From positions 3,472,001 through 3,536,000 of the forward strand of contig OY782877.1 of the NCBI GenBank assembly GCA_963678445.1: a DNA stretch of 64,000 nt, read 5' to 3'. A program made the position numbers and the translations under genes. The notes below the pieces were generated by a model. The model saw nothing but the letters and a program-made list of their open reading frames with translations, had not been told where the DNA came from and did not search any database. Positions 63,145 through 64,000 of this stretch are shown one piece after another. The DNA is from G963678445 sp963678445 (lineage in GTDB: Bacteria; Hydrogenedentota; Hydrogenedentia; Hydrogenedentales; G963678445). Every line of letters starts with the position of its first letter. The first letter of the stretch is position 1.

Positions 63145-63395
63145 CGCCCCCGCGTTTCCAGACGCTGCACTGCGGTGATTCGGCGTTAGGAATATCGAGT
63201 GGGTAGACGCGGAGAATTTTAACCATTGCCCGGATTCCAAGGTTTTAATAGTAGGTGTGCCCCTCCCTCTCACAGCGGGAAGGGCGACGTTCGACGCGGA
63301 ATGGCTGGGAATCGGACACATACTCCACCTGTTTCCAACTATCGACGATGAAAAGTTGCTAACGTCCGTGCCGCAGGTGGTGTTTTTGACTTTGA

Positions 63396-63728
63396 TATAC
63401 ACTTTGGGCAGCACCTTTGATATTCCGCCTAATTTTTTCTGCCAAGGTGTACATGATGGGGTGCCATACCAATGTCTGGGACGTGGCGAATCCAACGCGC
63501 CAGCTTCAGACGTATGGACATCCCGCGACGTGTCCGTTCGAAATTCCTTTTCGATGTATCCAAGCCTATACGAGCGCGGACGGAGTTGTTCTGGATTCGT
63601 TTGGTGGGGCGGGAACCACGCTGATTGCGGCTGAAAAGGCCGGACGTACGGCTTTGCTTTGCGAAAAGGAAACGGAGTATTGTGACGCAACCATTGCACG
63701 GTGGGAAAAGTGGATGGAAAAGGCATGA
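63396..63728 (+). pseudogene. C-terminal remnant of a DNA methyltransferase
   Basis: About 104 residues containing HTNVWDVANPTRQLQTYGHPA, then VVLDSFGGAGTTLIAAEKAGR (SAM-binding F-x-G-x-G motif) and EKETEYCDATIARWEKW, typical of the end of N4/N6 DNA methyltransferases in which the catalytic DPPY motif comes first. The DPPY half is absent: the frame is closed by a stop at 63393. It is therefore truncated. Its TGA overlaps the ATG of the next gene (ATGA), so the pair was once translationally coupled. Confidence 0.7.
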
Positions 63729-64000
63729 GTTTTGAGATCCCTGAGCAAAATCGTAAGTCAGCGGTATTAACCCCGTCACAGTTGCCTTGTCTGGCAAAGA
63801 CGCCAAGTATCAATCTTACGTCGGGGTGCGCACATGGGTGTATCTACTGTTATGCGCGGAGCTATAGTCTGTTTCCGGGGGAGGGAAACGTTCTCGTTTA
63901 CTCAGATACGGCGGAGCGTTTGCTGTCTGAGTTGAAGCGAAAACGAAAGAAAACGTCCCATGTCTATTTCAGCCCTTCCACGGATGTGTTTCAGCCGATC
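63725..64000 (+). CDS. Radical SAM protein, SPL/Rv2578c-like (cut by window end)
   Basis: The frame is open from ATG 63725 to the end (92 residues visible). SINLTSGCAHGCIYCYARSY contains C-x3-C-x2-C (with Tyr before the last Cys), the [4Fe-4S] cluster motif of radical SAM enzymes, and HVYFSPSTDVFQP follows. The closest pattern I recall is the spore photoproduct lyase-like/COG1533 family of DNA-acting or unknown radical SAM proteins. Its start overlaps the stop of the truncated DNA methyltransferase. Function on DNA is a guess from this pairing. Confidence 0.8.
   Translation, partial: MSFEIPEQNRKSAVLTPSQLPCLAKTPSINLTSGCAHGCIYCYARSYSLFPGEGNVLVYSDTAERLLSELKRKRKKTSHVYFSPSTDVFQPI

Noticed and set aside
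63145..63813. The upstream part of the 291-residue minus-strand frame containing the ERCC4 piece
   Set aside because: Only residues near 62860-63144 look like a protein family. The remainder is antisense to the methyltransferase remnant and the start of the radical SAM gene.
1..64000. tRNA, rRNA, CRISPR arrays or known riboswitches
   Set aside because: No cloverleaf, rRNA core sequence, regular repeat-spacer pattern or recognisable riboswitch core was seen by eye in any gap.

Overview
This is a 64 kb stretch of a bacterial chromosome, densely coded on both strands, with intergenic spaces that often hold clear hairpin terminators and copies of a short dispersed repeat. It begins inside a hybrid histidine kinase and ends inside a radical SAM gene. 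No rRNA, tRNA or CRISPR array was seen. The gene content (FloA/NfeD operon, GMD/RMD sugar genes, Ig-repeat surface proteins, a gingipain-type protease, a Tat-type Gfo/Idh/MocA oxidoreductase, a sialidase-like protein, several lipoproteins) suits a Gram-negative environmental bacterium of PVC-like character. Three secreted proteins carry a dockerin-like motif around 'ELLRVIQFYN..GY'. From memory this motif is common in Candidatus Hydrogenedentes (NKB19), so that lineage is my best guess, not a proof.

Layout. 1-5.6 kb: hybrid kinase, ComEA-like DNA-binding protein, and a Clp-type double AAA+ ATPase overlapping an FHA membrane protein. 5.7-17.1 kb: glycosyltransferase-like membrane protein, Gfo/Idh/MocA oxidoreductase, orphan CdiI-type immunity-like protein, RluD-type pseudouridine synthase, secreted metzincin-like protein, ChbG/YdjC deacetylase, VOC protein, sialidase, DAHP synthase. 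17.4-24.6 kb: PhoB/PhoR-like pair, then the NfeD / small protein / NfeD / FloA membrane-microdomain operon and a membrane-anchored Arg/Gln-rich protein. 24.9-30.2 kb: RecO, LepA (frameshifted), and two signal peptidases I, the second fused to a second, apparently dead S26 domain. 30.2-34.6 kb (minus): GDP-deoxyhexose synthesis (RMD, GMD) and a beta-helix secreted protein. 35.7-41.5 kb: a large Ig-repeat surface protein and a lipoprotein. 41.7-47.5 kb: small conserved protein, PilZ, heptosyltransferase, methyltransferase, DCC protein, zinc ribbon protein, VWA lipoprotein. 47.8-52.6 kb: C25 protease followed by two tandem dockerin-like paralogs. 52.6-60.0 kb: LysR regulator, purM-purSL-purQ, RNase D.

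The last 4 kb look accessory. A 766-residue protein combines an N-terminal PD-(D/E)XK-like nuclease region, a NACHT-type P-loop NTPase (Walker A, DGLDE Walker B) and a pentapeptide-like C-terminal part. It is a good candidate anti-phage STAND/NACHT effector. It is followed by decayed pieces of an ERCC4-type nuclease and a DNA methyltransferase, and by a radical SAM gene that overlaps the methyltransferase stop codon. This end of the window resembles a defence or mobile-element hotspot inserted after rnd.

A second signal runs through the whole window. At least seven, possibly eight, intergenic copies of a roughly 70-115 bp hairpin-forming repeat lie in both orientations and explain many otherwise empty gaps.
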